Source: JABDFW01 sp035550215 (GTDB taxonomy: Bacteria > Bacteroidota > Bacteroidia > Chitinophagales > Chitinophagaceae). Taken from it: a stretch of DNA of 64,000 bases. Shown piece by piece: positions 45,350 to 53,394 of this stretch. Every line of letters begins with the position of its first letter. Position 1 is the stretch's first letter. The notes under the pieces were generated by a model that was given only the letters and a program-made list of their open reading frames with translations, was not told where the DNA came from and did no database searches. The DNA is taken from positions 186,001-250,000 of the forward strand of contig DASZPM010000010.1 in the NCBI GenBank assembly GCA_035550215.1. The letters run 5' to 3'. Made by a program: the position numbers and the translations under genes.

Positions 45350-45560
45350 ATACAGCCCTGTAAGGGCGTTATCATCAGCGATGGGTTTAAACCCATCGGT
45401 AGAAATCTAAGCACATTATCAAAAGCCCTGTAAAGGCGTAATACAATATGTGCCATAAAATATCTCGCCCCTGCAGGGCTTTATAAAACTGGTTGATAGG
45501 ATTTTACGATGGGTTTGCACCCATCGCTATTATATGCCGTCCTTGCAGGACGCTGCATGG
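45350..45560. repeat. cluster of interspersed palindromic repeats
   Basis: The perfect 20-bp palindrome CGATGGGTTTAAACCCATCG lies at 45379-45398 and a near copy, CGATGGGTTTGCACCCATCG, at 45507-45526. Between and around them are GCCCTGTAAGGGCG-like units (45356, 45425, 45471, the last in reverse sense). The units alternate without regular spacing, so this is not a CRISPR array. A related AGGGCCTGTAAGGGCTG unit occurs between nuoC and nuoD. Confidence 0.75.
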
Positions 45561-45665
45561 CGGGTGTTTGTATAAATGGTAAAAAGCAGCGAACAACATT
45601 TGGTTGATTAAAAATATTTACTTCCTTCCGCAGCGCCCTTTGCCTATGCTCCCCTTGGCTCTCTG

Positions 45666-46041
45666 TAGCCTTGTGTGTTAGTTTTGTGAGTGACTGGCCA
45701 CGGAGGTGTAAGCAGCGATGCATCCTAATTGTATTCACAAACCCCGTATCAAACTCTTCATACTTTGTTATCCGCACTTGCGCAAACCTTGACCGGCCTC
45801 CGAAAAATGGCGTTAAGAAAATTTGGGCGATGGGCGTTAAGCAATGAAATCCGTATGCCGATGCCGGGCAGTATTAATTAGCTTAAAAGTCGCACGGCCG
45901 GCCGGCTTTATTCAAAGCCGGAACTATTTCATTGTAGCCCGGCGAACAAATTTTTAGCCAATTTTTCGGCAGCCGTGCCTTTTTTGCAACTTTTTTTGGC
46001 CAGCAAAAAAGTTGATAAAATGAGTTCTTCGCTAAGATGCA
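45666..46041. repeat. long direct repeat, copy 1
   Basis: Matches 46064-46403 from the TAGCC..TGTGTTAGTTTTGT start to the GAGTTCTTCGCTAAGATGCA end, at roughly 90 percent identity over most of the length by eye. It carries a 35-40-base insert near 45711-45748 that copy 2 lacks. No transposase or terminal inverted repeat was found, and reading frames in it are broken. Confidence 0.8.
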
Positions 46042-46063
46042 AATGGGCACAGTTGGCCCTCCA

Positions 46064-46403
46064 TAGCCTCCTGTGTTAGTTTTGTAAGTGGCTTGCTACG
46101 GGGCTGTAAGGATCAAACTCTCCATACTTTATTCTTCGCACTTGCCCAAACTTTGACCGGCCTCCGAAAAATGGCGTTAAGAAAATTTGGGCGATGGGCG
46201 TTAAGCAATGAAATCCGTATGCTGTTGCCGGGTAGTATTATTAGCTTAAAAGTCGCACGGTTGCTGGGCTTTATTCAAGGCCGGAACTATTTCATTGCAG
46301 CCCGGCGAACAAATTTTTAGCCAATTTTTCGGCAGCCGTGCCTTTTTGCAACTTTTTTTGGCCAGCAAAAAAGTTGATAAAATGAGTTCTTCGCTAAGAT
46401 GCA
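46064..46403. repeat. long direct repeat, copy 2
   Basis: Second copy of the repeat at 45666-46041, only 22 bases after copy 1. On the minus strand copy 2 leaves an open frame through the AGTTCTTCGC...GGCCAGCAAAAAAG part, while copy 1 differs by small indels, so coding function is doubtful. The pair may be remnants of an inactive element or a tandem duplication. Confidence 0.8.
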
Positions 46404-46583
46404 CAGGCTGCGTTGCAATACTTGTCGCCTTTGCCACAGTAATAGTAAGTGTCATTCCTCTTTCTCTTAATTCGCCCCGTAACGTCATGTATGCAAGCAG
46501 GGTCGCCTGGTATCAAAAAATACTATTTCTCAAAATCCTGACCGTTTTGCAAGGCCCAAACGTCAAAGCATAAATTAAACAAT

Positions 46584-47387
46584 ATGCAAAATCTAAAAAA
46601 CAAAGTAGCCGTAGTATTTGCCGCATCCGGGGAGATTGCGGGCGCTGTTGCAAAAGCGTTTTCACAACATGGGGCAAAAGTGTATGTTACCGCCCGTAAC
46701 CTTGATGCTGTAAAAGCATTGGCGCAGGAAATAAAAAGCAATGGCGGCATAGCGGAAGCTGCTAAAGTAGACGCATTGAATGAGGCCGAAATTGATGCCT
46801 TTTTGCAAAAGGTTACCGCAGATAATGGAAAACTGGATGTAGTGTTTAATGGCATTGCCGTTGAGTACAGCGAAATGGGGGGCCGCCCGCCCACTACGGT
46901 AGCCACGTTACAACAGTTCCTGGCGCCCGTGCAAAAAATATGCGGCTCACAATTTCTTACCGCAAGGGCGGCGGCGAAATATATGATGCAAACCGGTAGC
47001 GGGGGTACAGTTTTAATGCTTTCATCAGCCACAGCCCGGTCTAAAATCGCCAACCTGGGCGGCTTTACAGCCGCCTGTGCAGCCGTTGAGGGATTAACAC
47101 GCGTTATGGCCGCAGAGTGGGGCGCAAATAATATTAAGGTAACCTGCATTTGCCCCGGCGCCATCATGGAAACAAAACGAATATCAGGATGGATAGAATC
47201 TGCGGCAAAACAGTACGGTGTGCCCGTACAGCAACTGGTTGCCCAGTATAAAGCTTTTGATATTTTAAAAACAAGCCCCACGCTAAAGCAGGTGGGCGAA
47301 ACGGCTGCCTTTCTTGCCTCTGAAACCGGCGTGGCCTTCAACAGCCACGTGGTAGATGTGGACTGCGGCAAGCTAAACATATTATAG
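46584..47387 (+). CDS. SDR-family protein with degenerate active site
   Basis: Predicted protein of 267 aa with a Rossmann fold of classical SDR size and layout (catalytic-Ser strand VLMLSSATA, then PG after ICPGAIM). The essential YxxxK pair reads F-T-A-A-C (GGFTAACAAVEGLTR), so both Tyr and Lys are lost. The cofactor loop TGxxxGxG reads SGEIAGAV, and NNAG reads NGIA. It is unlikely to be an ordinary oxidoreductase and may be a binding or regulatory protein. The ECF sigma gene follows 63 bases downstream on the same strand. Confidence 0.85.
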   Translation: MQNLKNKVAVVFAASGEIAGAVAKAFSQHGAKVYVTARNLDAVKALAQEIKSNGGIAEAAKVDALNEAEIDAFLQKVTADNGKLDVVFNGIAVEYSEMGGRPPTTVATLQQFLAPVQKICGSQFLTARAAAKYMMQTGSGGTVLMLSSATARSKIANLGGFTAACAAVEGLTRVMAAEWGANNIKVTCICPGAIMETKRISGWIESAAKQYGVPVQQLVAQYKAFDILKTSPTLKQVGETAAFLASETGVAFNSHVVDVDCGKLNIL

Positions 47388-47450
47388 TACATTAGCGGTT
47401 GCAGCCTTTGGTAAAGTTGCAACCGCATTTTTTATTTATTAATCAATTGA

Positions 47451-48305
47451 ATGGAAAAGGAAGACATCCTGCAATCGGCCATATCGGGCGATATCAATGC
47501 GTTTCAAACATTGTTTGCCCAATTTCAAAGCCAGTTAAAATCATACCTGTACCGTTTGCTTACCAACCTTAATGATGTGGATGACCTGGCGCACGATACC
47601 TTTATCAAAGCATTTAGTAATATATCCACGTTCAGCAAAGATTCTTCTTTAAAAACATGGGTATTTAAAATAGCCACTAATCTTGCCTACGACCATTTAA
47701 GAAAGCTAAAAAGATGGGGTGCTGATGCCCAGGACCGGGGAGCAGATTTGGCTATAGGCTCGGAGGAAGTAAGGCGGTTTTTCCGGGTGGTGCATGATAC
47801 GTCAAATGCCGGTGCGTACGAAATGAGGGAACATATTGATTTTTGTTTTACCTGCATTTCAAAAACATTGCCGATAGAAAACCAGGTGGCGCTCATCCTG
47901 AAGGATATTTATGATTTCCCGGTGAAAGAAATTTGTCTCATCCTCAATAAAACGGAAGGGGTGATAAAACACCTGCTGAATGACGCGCGAAATACCATGA
48001 CGGATATTTTTGACTATAGGTGCGCGTTAATAAACAAAAACGGTATTTGCCACCAATGCAGCCACATAAATGAAATTTACAACCCCAAACACAACCAGCA
48101 GAAGGAATTGATGAAGCTGGACCTGGTAAAAGCGTCAAAGAAATATAACAGGGAGCAGCTTTTTACGCTGCGTACATTATTGGTAAAAGCAATTGACCCG
48201 CTGCATGCTTTGGGTACAGACCTGCACGACGCTATTATGAATTGTGTTAAAACAGCCATTGGCGAGAGCGATTTTTTTAAGCGGGAAGCAGGTGAGATAT
48301 TATAA
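47451..48305 (+). CDS. ECF-type RNA polymerase sigma factor with C-terminal extension
   Basis: Predicted protein of 284 aa, about 100 longer than a minimal ECF sigma. Region 2 (about 10-80) shows the typical DVDDLAHDTFIKAF and SLKTWVFKIATNLAYDHLRK stretches. Region 4 (about 130-185) has ENQVALILKDIYDFPVKEIC. The extension from about 190 carries CHQCSHINE and a later single Cys, possibly a zinc site, with helices to the end. No anti-sigma gene is adjacent, so the extension might regulate activity. The promoters it recognises are unknown. Confidence 0.9.
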   Translation: MEKEDILQSAISGDINAFQTLFAQFQSQLKSYLYRLLTNLNDVDDLAHDTFIKAFSNISTFSKDSSLKTWVFKIATNLAYDHLRKLKRWGADAQDRGADLAIGSEEVRRFFRVVHDTSNAGAYEMREHIDFCFTCISKTLPIENQVALILKDIYDFPVKEICLILNKTEGVIKHLLNDARNTMTDIFDYRCALINKNGICHQCSHINEIYNPKHNQQKELMKLDLVKASKKYNREQLFTLRTLLVKAIDPLHALGTDLHDAIMNCVKTAIGESDFFKREAGEIL

Positions 48306-48375
48306 ACTGCAATGCTAAACTACACTGCATTGCTTTGGGGCTTAGCGGCAAAATATCCGGTTTTATCAGCATTAC

Positions 48376-48409
48376 CATTTTGGCTACAATAACCTGCAAT
48401 TTGGCTACA
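48376..48409. promoter_or_regulatory. 21-bp-spaced direct repeat, probable AraC-type operator
   Basis: CATTTTGGCTACA (48376-48388) and CAATTTGGCTACA (48397-48409) differ at one position and are spaced exactly 21 bases, two helical turns. This is the layout bound by AraC-family regulators. It lies upstream of the SDR gene at 48460, and an AraC-family gene follows that SDR gene in the same operon. A near-consensus -7 box, GAATTTTG, lies at 48430-48437. Confidence 0.65.
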
Positions 48410-48433
48410 TAAGGGGAAGTACGCCGGCGGAAT

Positions 48434-48456
48434 TTTGTGTTTTAAAAAAACACAAA
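48434..48456 (+). promoter_or_regulatory. perfect hairpin in the SDR leader
   Basis: TTTGTGTTTT pairs with AAAACACAAA around a 3-base loop and ends three bases before the ATG at 48460. It could mask the translation start or be a protein-binding palindrome. Confidence 0.5.
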
Positions 48457-48459
48457 GAA

Positions 48460-49251
48460 ATGAAGACGATTTTTATTACAGGCGCATCATCAGGCCTGGG
48501 GAAAGCAACAGCAAAATTATTCGCATCAAAAGGCTGGAAAGTTATTGCTACCATGCGTAAGCCCGAAAACGAAAAGGAGTTGGGGGTGATAGATAACATC
48601 AGTTTGTTACCACTGGATGTTACCAGCATACCTCAAATTAACGAAGCTGTGCAAACTGCTATTGCGTTGGGCGATATAGACGTGGTGTTTAATAACGCAG
48701 GCTATGGGTTGATGGGGCCGCTGGAAGCCACCAGCGATGAGCAATTGGTGCGGGAGATTGACACAAATATTTTGGGTGTTATCCGCGTTACACAGGCATT
48801 CATTCCCTATTTCAGGCAAAAACAAAGCGGCCTTTTTATCACTACAACGTCAATAGGCGGCCTTATTGCTTTTCCGTTTGCATCGGTGTACCATGCAACA
48901 AAATGGGCGCTGGAAGGCTGGAGTGAAAGCATGGCTTTTGAATTGAAAAAAATTGGCGTGGGTATTAAAACTGTTTCGCCCGGCGGCATCAAAACTGATT
49001 TTTTAAATCGTTCGGCACAAATTTCATCGCATCCTGTTTACCAGCCGTGGGTTGAAAAAATGTTTAGCCACATCAGCGAAGATAATTTTACAGCAGCAGA
49101 ACAGATTGCGGAGGTTGTGTACGAAGCGGCTACAGATGGCAAAGAACAGCTAAGGTATGTAGCGGGTGAAGACGCAAAAGCCCATTATGCGCGGCGCCTG
49201 CAATTGGGTGATGAGGCATTCAGGCTGCAAATGGAGCAGGCACTTTTATAA
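48460..49251 (+). CDS. classical short-chain dehydrogenase/reductase
   Basis: Predicted protein of 263 aa. All classical SDR motifs are intact: TGASSGLGKA at the N-terminus, NNAG near residue 85, the catalytic Ser in ITTTSIGG, YHATK (Tyr and Lys), and PGGIKTDF. The TGASSG followed by a basic residue in MRKPEN suggests NADP preference, an inference. The substrate is unknown. It is followed after 24 bases by an AraC-family gene, and its promoter carries an AraC-type direct repeat, so the regulator probably controls this operon. Confidence 0.93.
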   Translation: MKTIFITGASSGLGKATAKLFASKGWKVIATMRKPENEKELGVIDNISLLPLDVTSIPQINEAVQTAIALGDIDVVFNNAGYGLMGPLEATSDEQLVREIDTNILGVIRVTQAFIPYFRQKQSGLFITTTSIGGLIAFPFASVYHATKWALEGWSESMAFELKKIGVGIKTVSPGGIKTDFLNRSAQISSHPVYQPWVEKMFSHISEDNFTAAEQIAEVVYEAATDGKEQLRYVAGEDAKAHYARRLQLGDEAFRLQMEQALL

Positions 49252-49275
49252 ACCCAAAAACACTACCTTAACAGG

Positions 49276-50190
49276 ATGAAACGCCAGGAAAATGTTCCGC
49301 TAACATTTAATTCCATAATTGAGTTACACCGGGTGCTTGGCTTGTCAAAGCCACTGCACCCGCTGATAACCCTTGTGGACAATACCACCATATCTGTTGA
49401 CAAGGAGCAACTGCCATCAGCTTTCTTACTTAACTTTTACAAAATTTCTTATAAAGTGGGGCTGCGTGGAAAATTAAAATACGGGCAGGGTTATTATGAT
49501 TTTGAGGAAGGCGGAATGGTGTTTACTTCGCCAAACCAGGTGCTCGCCGTTACCGATGAAACTGAATATTTAGGATACACCTTGCTTATTCACCCGGATT
49601 TTATAAGAAATTACCCATTGGGGAAAAACATCAAAAATTATGGTTTCTTTTCTTATGCTGCCAACGAGGCCCTTCACCTGTCAGATAAAGAGAAATCAGT
49701 TATCCTGAACATCTTTAAGAATATTGAAGATGAACTGCAATCGACCATTGATGATTTTAGCCAGGATGTAATTATAGCGCAAATTGAATTATTGCTCCAT
49801 TACAGTAACCGCTTTTATAAGCGGCAATTTATTACGCGCAAAGCTGTAAACCATGACTTGCTGGCGAAATTAGAAACCTTGCTGAACGGTTATTTCAATA
49901 GCGATACCGCGTTAATGAAAGGGTTGCCAACCGTACAGTATCTCGCTGAACAATTAAATGTTTCACCACGGTATTTAAGCGATATGCTTCGGTCATTAAC
50001 GGGGCAAAATGCCCAGCAACTTATTCATGATAAACTTATTGAAAAGGCAAAAGAAATATTATCCATCAGCAATGCAACTGTTGCAGAAATAGCCTACCGG
50101 TTGGGCTTTGAGCATCCGCAGTCGTTTAATAAATTATTTAAGAGAAAAACCAGCTTATCCCCGCTGGAATTCCGGCAGTCGTTTAATTGA
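49276..50190 (+). CDS. AraC family transcriptional regulator
   Basis: Predicted protein of 304 aa. A cupin-like sensing domain covers about residues 20-170, and the two helix-turn-helix motifs lie at about 215-300 (VQYLAEQLNVSPRYLSDML and TVAEIAYRLGFEHPQSFNKLF). The end SPLEFRQSFN is typical. Its gene is 24 bases downstream of an SDR gene with which it probably shares an mRNA. The 21-bp-spaced repeat at 48376-48409 is the likely binding site, giving autoregulation. The inducer is unknown. Confidence 0.93.
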   Translation: MKRQENVPLTFNSIIELHRVLGLSKPLHPLITLVDNTTISVDKEQLPSAFLLNFYKISYKVGLRGKLKYGQGYYDFEEGGMVFTSPNQVLAVTDETEYLGYTLLIHPDFIRNYPLGKNIKNYGFFSYAANEALHLSDKEKSVILNIFKNIEDELQSTIDDFSQDVIIAQIELLLHYSNRFYKRQFITRKAVNHDLLAKLETLLNGYFNSDTALMKGLPTVQYLAEQLNVSPRYLSDMLRSLTGQNAQQLIHDKLIEKAKEILSISNATVAEIAYRLGFEHPQSFNKLFKRKTSLSPLEFRQSFN

Positions 50191-50403
50191 CGCAGTGCAA
50201 ATATCTTGCAGGTAAACTAAAGTATTTTGAAGTAACATACCAACCGCTGGCTTTGCTAAATACATTGCTGCCCTGCAGCTCTTGCATTTCAGCAATATTT
50301 ATTTGTTGCAGCAGCATTTCCATGCAGGGTTACCATCCCCCTTTTTGGTACGGTTATTGACAAGTTGCGGGCGTAACGATATATGTAACCAAACCTGCAT
50401 TAT

Positions 50404-51021
50404 ATGTTTAAATTTTTAAAAGCACGTTGGTTTGATGTTGGCCTTGTAATTGCCTTTGTAACCATCAAAGGTATATGGATGGAAGCCCCAAGAATGAGCT
50501 ACGCGTCGCTTGCTTTGTGGATGGGCTTTGCCGCGCTGTTACTGCATCATGCTGAAGAATACCACTGGCCCGGCGATTTTCCGCAATGGATATACAAAAT
50601 GTTTTACAGGCACAGGGCGCAGAAGCCTTATTTATTTACTGTTAATGCAACTTTTATAACCAAGGTATGTGTTGAGTGGACAACCTTTTTACTCGCGGCA
50701 TTTTTGGCTGACAAAGCTTTGTGGCTGGGCATTGCAACCATGTTGTTTTGCCTGGGCAATTTTATTAAACATGCAGTGTACTATAATATAAAGGCCAATA
50801 GCTGGTACAACCCCGGTATGTTTACGGCAGTTGTTTTCCTGTTGCCGGTGTCACTGTTCTTTTTCATCAGCATTATTAAAAATAATACCGCGTCCGTGTG
50901 GGATTATGTTGTTGGTATACCGCTGGGTATTTTCTTTACACTCGTAAGTTCAGTAAAGCTTCTTGAATGGCTGCAGCAAAAAAAACAAGCAGCGGTAATA
51001 TCGCAAATGGAATTGCGGTAA
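50404..51021 (+). CDS. HXXEE domain membrane protein
   Basis: Predicted protein of 205 aa with about five transmembrane segments. The signature LLHHAEEYHWPGDFPQW contains the HXXEE motif at the end of the first helices, and a second conserved His/Asn region follows at NFIKHAVYYNIKANSWYNPG. The family is uncharacterised; the His and acidic residues in the membrane suggest metal or lipid chemistry, but this is inference. The gene is alone on this strand. Confidence 0.85.
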   Translation: MFKFLKARWFDVGLVIAFVTIKGIWMEAPRMSYASLALWMGFAALLLHHAEEYHWPGDFPQWIYKMFYRHRAQKPYLFTVNATFITKVCVEWTTFLLAAFLADKALWLGIATMLFCLGNFIKHAVYYNIKANSWYNPGMFTAVVFLLPVSLFFFISIIKNNTASVWDYVVGIPLGIFFTLVSSVKLLEWLQQKKQAAVISQMELR

Positions 51022-51063
51022 CATACCGGTAGTAAGATATTTTAATAGCCTTTCCTGTATTGT

Positions 51064-51107
51064 AAAAAAGCGGCATTGCTCCGGCATTACTGCTGGTGCA
51101 ATACCGC
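51064..51107 (-). terminator. minus-strand terminator of small peptide gene 1
   Basis: On the minus strand GCGGTATTGC pairs with GCAATGCCGC (one G-T pair) around an 18-base loop, followed by TTTTTT. It lies 39 bases after the stop of the 30-codon gene at 51146-51238 and has no T-run on the plus side, so it serves that gene. Confidence 0.8.
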
Positions 51108-51145
51108 GGTAAACGGCAAGTTTAAACAACCAATATAAAGGCCGT

Positions 51146-51238
51146 TTATTGTTTTTTCGCAGGGCGGTTTTTAATAATAACATAAGTCATGGTAATACCC
51201 GCAGCAAGCGGCCCTAATAATGCGTAAAAAGCGGTCAT
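51146..51238 (-). CDS. 30-aa single-pass membrane peptide, copy 1
   Basis: A 30-codon frame encodes a peptide with one hydrophobic helix (FYALLGPLAAGITMTYVII) and a basic tail KNRPAKKQ. It is paralogous to the 30-codon frame at 51575-51667: 21 of 30 residues are identical while many third codon positions differ, as under protein-level selection. It has its own downstream terminator on the same strand. Positive-inside topology puts the tail in the cytoplasm. Function is unknown; single-pass peptides of this size often bind larger membrane complexes. It is too short for routine gene callers. Confidence 0.65.
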   Translation of the reverse strand: MTAFYALLGPLAAGITMTYVIIKNRPAKKQ

Positions 51239-51433
51239 AGCGTTTTGTTTTGTATAATGTAATAGTTAATGGCTGAATGTGGTTAATATCGCGGCTTTTG
51301 CAGGAGAGTGGATTTTTACCAGGCTGTTTTTCGCAGGTATATACTATTAGATGCCACAACAAAAATTTTCCTGCGCGGGCAAATAAATTTTTTGAATATT
51401 TTTTTGCTGTAATGATTATTACAGGCAATAAAA

Positions 51434-51462
51434 AACGGCTTGCAGTATAAAGCGAAGCCGTT
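51434..51462 (-). terminator. terminator of small peptide gene 2
   Basis: AACGGCTT pairs with AAGCCGTT around a 13-base loop. On the minus strand it is followed by TTTTTTATT, and a weaker T-run exists on the plus side. It lies about 112 bases after the stop of the 30-codon gene at 51575-51667. Confidence 0.75.
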
Positions 51463-51574
51463 ACTTTTTTTAATGCCTGTTTCCGGGTAATAGTATGCCA
51501 TCGCACAGCTACAACATATCGCAGCCTGCAATACTTAATGCATTAAGTAAACGTTCAGCCCGGGCACAGGTTAA

Positions 51575-51667
51575 TTAATGATTTTTTGCGGGGCGGTTTT
51601 TAATGATAACATACGTCATCACTATGCCTGCTACAACCGGTACTAAGCATGCGTAAAAAATTGCCAT
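51575..51667 (-). CDS. 30-aa single-pass membrane peptide, copy 2
   Basis: Encodes one hydrophobic helix (FYACLVPVVAGIVMTYVII) and the tail KNRPAKNH. Pattern shared with copy 1 at 51146-51238: FYA-L-P--AGI-MTYVIIKNRPAK. The two genes have the same length, strand and downstream hairpin layout, pointing to a tandem duplication that has been kept. No Shine-Dalgarno is evident, which is normal in Bacteroidota. Function is unknown. Confidence 0.65.
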   Translation of the reverse strand: MAIFYACLVPVVAGIVMTYVIIKNRPAKNH

Positions 51668-52093
51668 AATAAAGGTTTTAAATGTTTAATAAAATAACTG
51701 GCGCATAAAACATAATCCCTCTATGTGCAGTGGCTTTTTAACGGACTGGATTTTTGAGGATATTTGGTTAGCCGGGTTATTTAAAACCCAATGCCTGAAA
51801 TTCAATGGGGGAGCGGACTTTGCCTTTTTTAAGGCTGGTACTAAGGTACTTAGTTTCACACAAAAAAGCAAATTTTTCGCCGCTGTATTTTCGCTTTTCC
51901 TGTATGATTTTCGTCATAGTAGTAAACGGCAAAAAAGTAAAAAGGTTACAGTAAAATCAAAACATTTAATTACGCAATGGCAATTCCCGGCGGGTGGGTT
52001 GAGCAACATGGCTGGTTTTCAATAAATTAACCTGGTTTTCATTCTTATCGCTCTTCTTACGAATCACTCAATGACTTTCTCTATCTTGCGCCC
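51668..52093. other. gene-free stretch upstream of the thiolase
   Basis: No supported gene. A plus-strand open frame at 51723-52025 is rich in Phe/Lys and lacks any family feature. The left end must contain the promoter of peptide gene 2; a weak TATGTTTT on the minus strand is the best -7 candidate seen. Confidence 0.4.
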
Positions 52094-53293
52094 ATGAAAC
52101 CTGCCTATATAATTGATGCTGTGCGCACACCCATTGGCCGCTATGGCGGTAAACTTAGCAGCATAAGGCCCGACGATTTGCTGGCGTATGTTATTCGCGC
52201 CATTATTGCCCGTAATGAAACGATTGATGTTGGCGCGATAGAAGATATTATTGCCGGCGCCGCCAACCAGGCCGGTGAAGACAATCGCAATGTAGCGCGC
52301 ATGGCAGCGCTTATTGCCGGCTTGCCGGTAAATGTGGCGGGCAATACCGTAAACCGCCTGTGCGCCAGCGGCCTGCAGGCGGTGATGGATGCGGCCCGCG
52401 CCATAATGTGTAACGAAGGCATGCTGTACATAGCCGCCGGCGTAGAGAGCATGACGCGTGCGCCCTTTGTAATGCCTAAAAGCGAGGGCGCATTTACCCG
52501 CAAACCCGAGATATTTGATACTACCATTGGCTGGCGTTTTACCAATCCTTTTTTGGCAGAAAGATATTACCCCTTCAATATGGGTGAAACCGCTGAGAAT
52601 GTGGCGAAAGAATGGAATATAACCCGTGAGCAGCAGGATGCCTTTGCCTTAAGCTCGCAGCAAAAATATTTTGCCGCGCTGGCTGAAGAAAAATGGGCGG
52701 AAGAGGTAGTGGCGGTAGAAATGATAAACGACCGGCTGGTGAGTTGGTTTAGCGTGGATGAGCACCCCCGGCAAACCACGCTGGAAAAGCTGGCGGGGTT
52801 ACGGCCCGCTTTTGTAAAAGAAGGCACGGTAACAGCCGGTAACAGCAGCGGCATTAATGACGGAGCGGCGGCTGTATTGCTCGCCAGTGAGGAAGCGGTA
52901 AAACAGTTTAACCTTCAGCCGGTGGCGCGTGTGGTAAGCATGGCGGTGGCCGGTGTTGACCCCGCTATAATGGGCATGGGGCCTTACCCAGCCAGTATGA
53001 AGGCATTGCAGCGTGCGGGGCTTAAAATTAGCGATATGGACCTGGTGGAATTGAATGAAGCTTTTGCCAGCCAGTCACTCGCCTGCATGCTGGAGCTTGA
53101 ACTTGACCCTGCCAAAGTAAACGTAAACGGCGGGGCTATTGCATTGGGCCACCCGCTTGGTTGCAGCGGGGCGCGCATAACCACCACGCTAATGCACGAA
53201 ATGCGAAGGCAACAAAGCCGTTATGGTCTTGCTACTATGTGTGTAGGGGTGGGGCAGGGTGCAGCCGTGGTTTTTGAGGGGTTGAACATGTAG
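52094..53293 (+). CDS. acetyl-CoA acyltransferase (thiolase), 3-oxoadipyl-CoA-type
   Basis: Predicted protein of 399 aa, normal thiolase length. It cleaves 3-oxoacyl-CoA with CoA, or condenses in reverse. The nucleophilic Cys is in NRLCASGLQAV (about residue 91), the catalytic His in GGAIALGHPLGCSGAR, and the second Cys in CVGVGQGAA. The sequence resembles PcaF/PaaJ 3-oxoadipyl-CoA thiolases of aromatic breakdown, in particular around TTIGWRFTNP, but FadA-like or PhaA-like roles are possible. No other pathway gene is adjacent. Confidence 0.9.
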   Translation: MKPAYIIDAVRTPIGRYGGKLSSIRPDDLLAYVIRAIIARNETIDVGAIEDIIAGAANQAGEDNRNVARMAALIAGLPVNVAGNTVNRLCASGLQAVMDAARAIMCNEGMLYIAAGVESMTRAPFVMPKSEGAFTRKPEIFDTTIGWRFTNPFLAERYYPFNMGETAENVAKEWNITREQQDAFALSSQQKYFAALAEEKWAEEVVAVEMINDRLVSWFSVDEHPRQTTLEKLAGLRPAFVKEGTVTAGNSSGINDGAAAVLLASEEAVKQFNLQPVARVVSMAVAGVDPAIMGMGPYPASMKALQRAGLKISDMDLVELNEAFASQSLACMLELELDPAKVNVNGGAIALGHPLGCSGARITTTLMHEMRRQQSRYGLATMCVGVGQGAAVVFEGLNM

Positions 53294-53394
53294 AAATGTA
53301 TAAAAACGGAACTGTTGCCCTTGTAATAAAAAAAATTTTTCTTTCTCTTTTTCTGTAGTAATTTAATTGCCAAATTAAAACCTGCATAAGCAAT

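Noticed and set aside
45350..45560. Possible CRISPR array
   Set aside because: Units are palindromes of two kinds with irregular spacing and no unique equal-length spacers; no cas genes are in the window.
46093..46488. Open frames on both strands of the long repeat copy 2
   Set aside because: The matching frames in copy 1 are broken by indels, and no homology is recognised.
51723..52025. 100-codon plus-strand open frame before the thiolase
   Set aside because: Phe/Lys-rich, no motif, and it overlaps the region needed for the promoter of a small peptide gene.
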